Source: a virus
DNA length: 39,258 nt
IMG/VR virus record: IMGVR_UViG_3300027985_001637
Coordinates: 1-39,258 of that record
Reading direction: 5' to 3' (one strand)
In this document: piece by piece, positions 38,595 through 39,258 of the stretch
Layout of the letters: each line of letters starts with the position of its first letter
Numbering within the stretch: the first letter of the stretch is position 1
Made by a program: the position numbers and the translations under genes
Notes under the pieces: generated by a model
Database searches by the model: none
The model's input: only the letters and a program-made list of their open reading frames with translations
Told to the model about the DNA's origin: nothing

Positions 38595-39258
38595 TCAGTC
38601 AACCAGGCAGAATACTGTATCTTTACCGAGCCGAACAGATTCAATTACGAACTCGTCTCTTTTGAGATACATGATAATCGAGCTGACGTTCTTGTTCGAA
38701 ATGCCGATGTTCTTGGCAAGAGCACTCACAGTAATCGGGCCCCGGAGCAGGTATCGCAGAACTTCGTCTTTTCTCAAGCCTCTCCGGACAACTGTTGTGT
38801 CGTCATAAAGAAGCAGATCATTTTCAGGGGTCTCGCCAACGGTTTTCACTTTAAAAGCTGTGTTGTTGAGTTGGCCGTACTGAGAAATCAGCTTTTCAGC
38901 TTCTTTCAGCTTAGCCAGTCTCTTAGCCTGTTGGGACTCCGATCTCTCTCTGGTCAGAGTAATAGTTTTGGTAGTTTCTGCTATGCCGAATGGGCCATCT
39001 GAGCGACGACGATCTGTCTTATTCAGAATTACCAAGTAGCTCTCAGCACTCTCTTCTGTTGCGAACTGTTTGACACAGGAGCCGTTCTTATCGACTATGA
39101 CAAATACTTTTACAGTTCTTGTCATAGGGTCTGTGTCGGTATTCTCAGTGTCGGTATTCTCAGTGTCGGTATTCTCAGTGTCGGTATTCTCAGTGTCGGT
39201 ATTCTCAGTGTCGGTATTCTCAGTGTCGGTATTCTCAGTGTCGGTATTCTCAGTGTCG
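38595..39258 (-). CDS. TENTD-repeat linker protein, C-terminal part with winged helix
   Basis: This continues the frame that leaves the left edge. From the right end the pentapeptide TENTD repeats about eight times, then TDP leads into a folded part that can also start at ATG 39125 (MTRTVKVFVIVDKNGSCVKQ), 176 residues to the stop. A coiled middle (ERSESQQAKRLAKLKEAEKL) is followed by a winged helix (about the last 60 residues: LRKDEVLRYLLRGPITVSAL, then NIGISNKNVSSIIMYLKRDE and FVIESVRLGKDTVFCLV). The whole gene would encode at least 290 residues when the array is merged. Its role may be DNA binding in replication or regulation. It lies beside the non-coding origin region. An isolated start at 39125 has no Shine-Dalgarno site, which supports the fusion. 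Confidence 0.75.
   Translation of the reverse strand, partial: DTENTDTENTDTENTDTENTDTENTDTENTDTENTDTENTDTDPMTRTVKVFVIVDKNGSCVKQFATEESAESYLVILNKTDRRRSDGPFGIAETTKTITLTRERSESQQAKRLAKLKEAEKLISQYGQLNNTAFKVKTVGETPENDLLLYDDTTVVRRGLRKDEVLRYLLRGPITVSALAKNIGISNKNVSSIIMYLKRDEFVIESVRLGKDTVFCLVD
39133..39258. repeat. 15-bp tandem repeat array, right copy
   Basis: Eight full copies of GTGTCGGTATTCTCA plus GTGTCG fill the last 126 bases and are identical to bases 1-126. If the two ends are joined at this overlap, the merged array is 141 bp (9.4 copies) and the reading frame stays open on the minus strand. Joining the ends without removing the overlap would break the period after GTGTCG. Confidence 0.97.

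Noticed and set aside
703-39258. Lysogeny module
   Set aside because: No integrase, excisionase, recombinase or CI/Cro pair was found. The HTH proteins here are placed and built like replication or early regulators.

Overview
The window is an essentially complete genome of a tailed dsDNA phage with siphovirus morphology, about 39.1 kb of unique sequence. It is moderately AT-rich and uses the standard genetic code. Both ends lie inside the same 15-bp tandem repeat: bases 1-126 equal bases 39133-39258. One minus-strand reading frame runs off the left end and resumes at the right end, so the contig closes into a circle and was cut within a low-complexity linker gene. I see no integrase, excisionase, CI-type repressor or tRNA, which suggests a virulent phage. 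The host cannot be named from sequence alone. The capsid and decoration proteins are lambda gpE/gpD-like, and the replication set (PolA, DUF2815, DUF2800, VRR-NUC, SNF2, VapE-like primase-helicase) is shared by phages of many bacterial phyla.

Layout. Bases 351-702 form a divergent control region. Bases 703-23051 (plus strand) are the late operon. Packaging and head genes come first: small terminase, a membrane/coiled-coil protein, large terminase, Mu F-like protein, portal, gp10-like protein, M15 peptidase, protease with a nested scaffold, decoration protein, capsid. Connectors and tail follow: tube, tail chaperone with a -1 frameshift, and a 1595-residue tape measure. The tip region is last: a hub with a Cys/Trp repeat insertion, two lectin-like jelly rolls, a DXD glycosyltransferase, small tip proteins and a long repeat-containing fibre. 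A hairpin at 23055-23090 separates this operon from the convergent early genes.

Bases 37480-23099 (minus strand) are the replication and nucleotide module. In transcription order: a tandem-HTH protein, primase-helicase, DUF2800, a degenerate exonuclease paralogue, a small protein, an intact DnaQ-fold exonuclease, a winged-helix protein with an acidic tail, a dATP/dGTP diphosphohydrolase-like protein, ThyX, a dUTPase-like protein, DUF2815, PolA, a small protein, VRR-NUC, SNF2 helicase and dCMP deaminase. Most gene groups are separated by stem-loops, and several start behind a shared TTTACA-type promoter element.

Bases 37481-38594 hold a 1.1-kb non-coding region. It contains twelve GGTGAAR iterons in both orientations, AT-rich blocks and a perfect hairpin, and is the best candidate for the replication origin. 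The adjacent tandem-HTH protein is the obvious candidate to bind it. The points most worth follow-up are this origin/initiator pair, the glycosyltransferase in the tail-tip operon, the Cys/Trp repeat insertion in the hub, the paired intact and degenerate exonucleases, and the TENTD-repeat linker protein across the contig ends.
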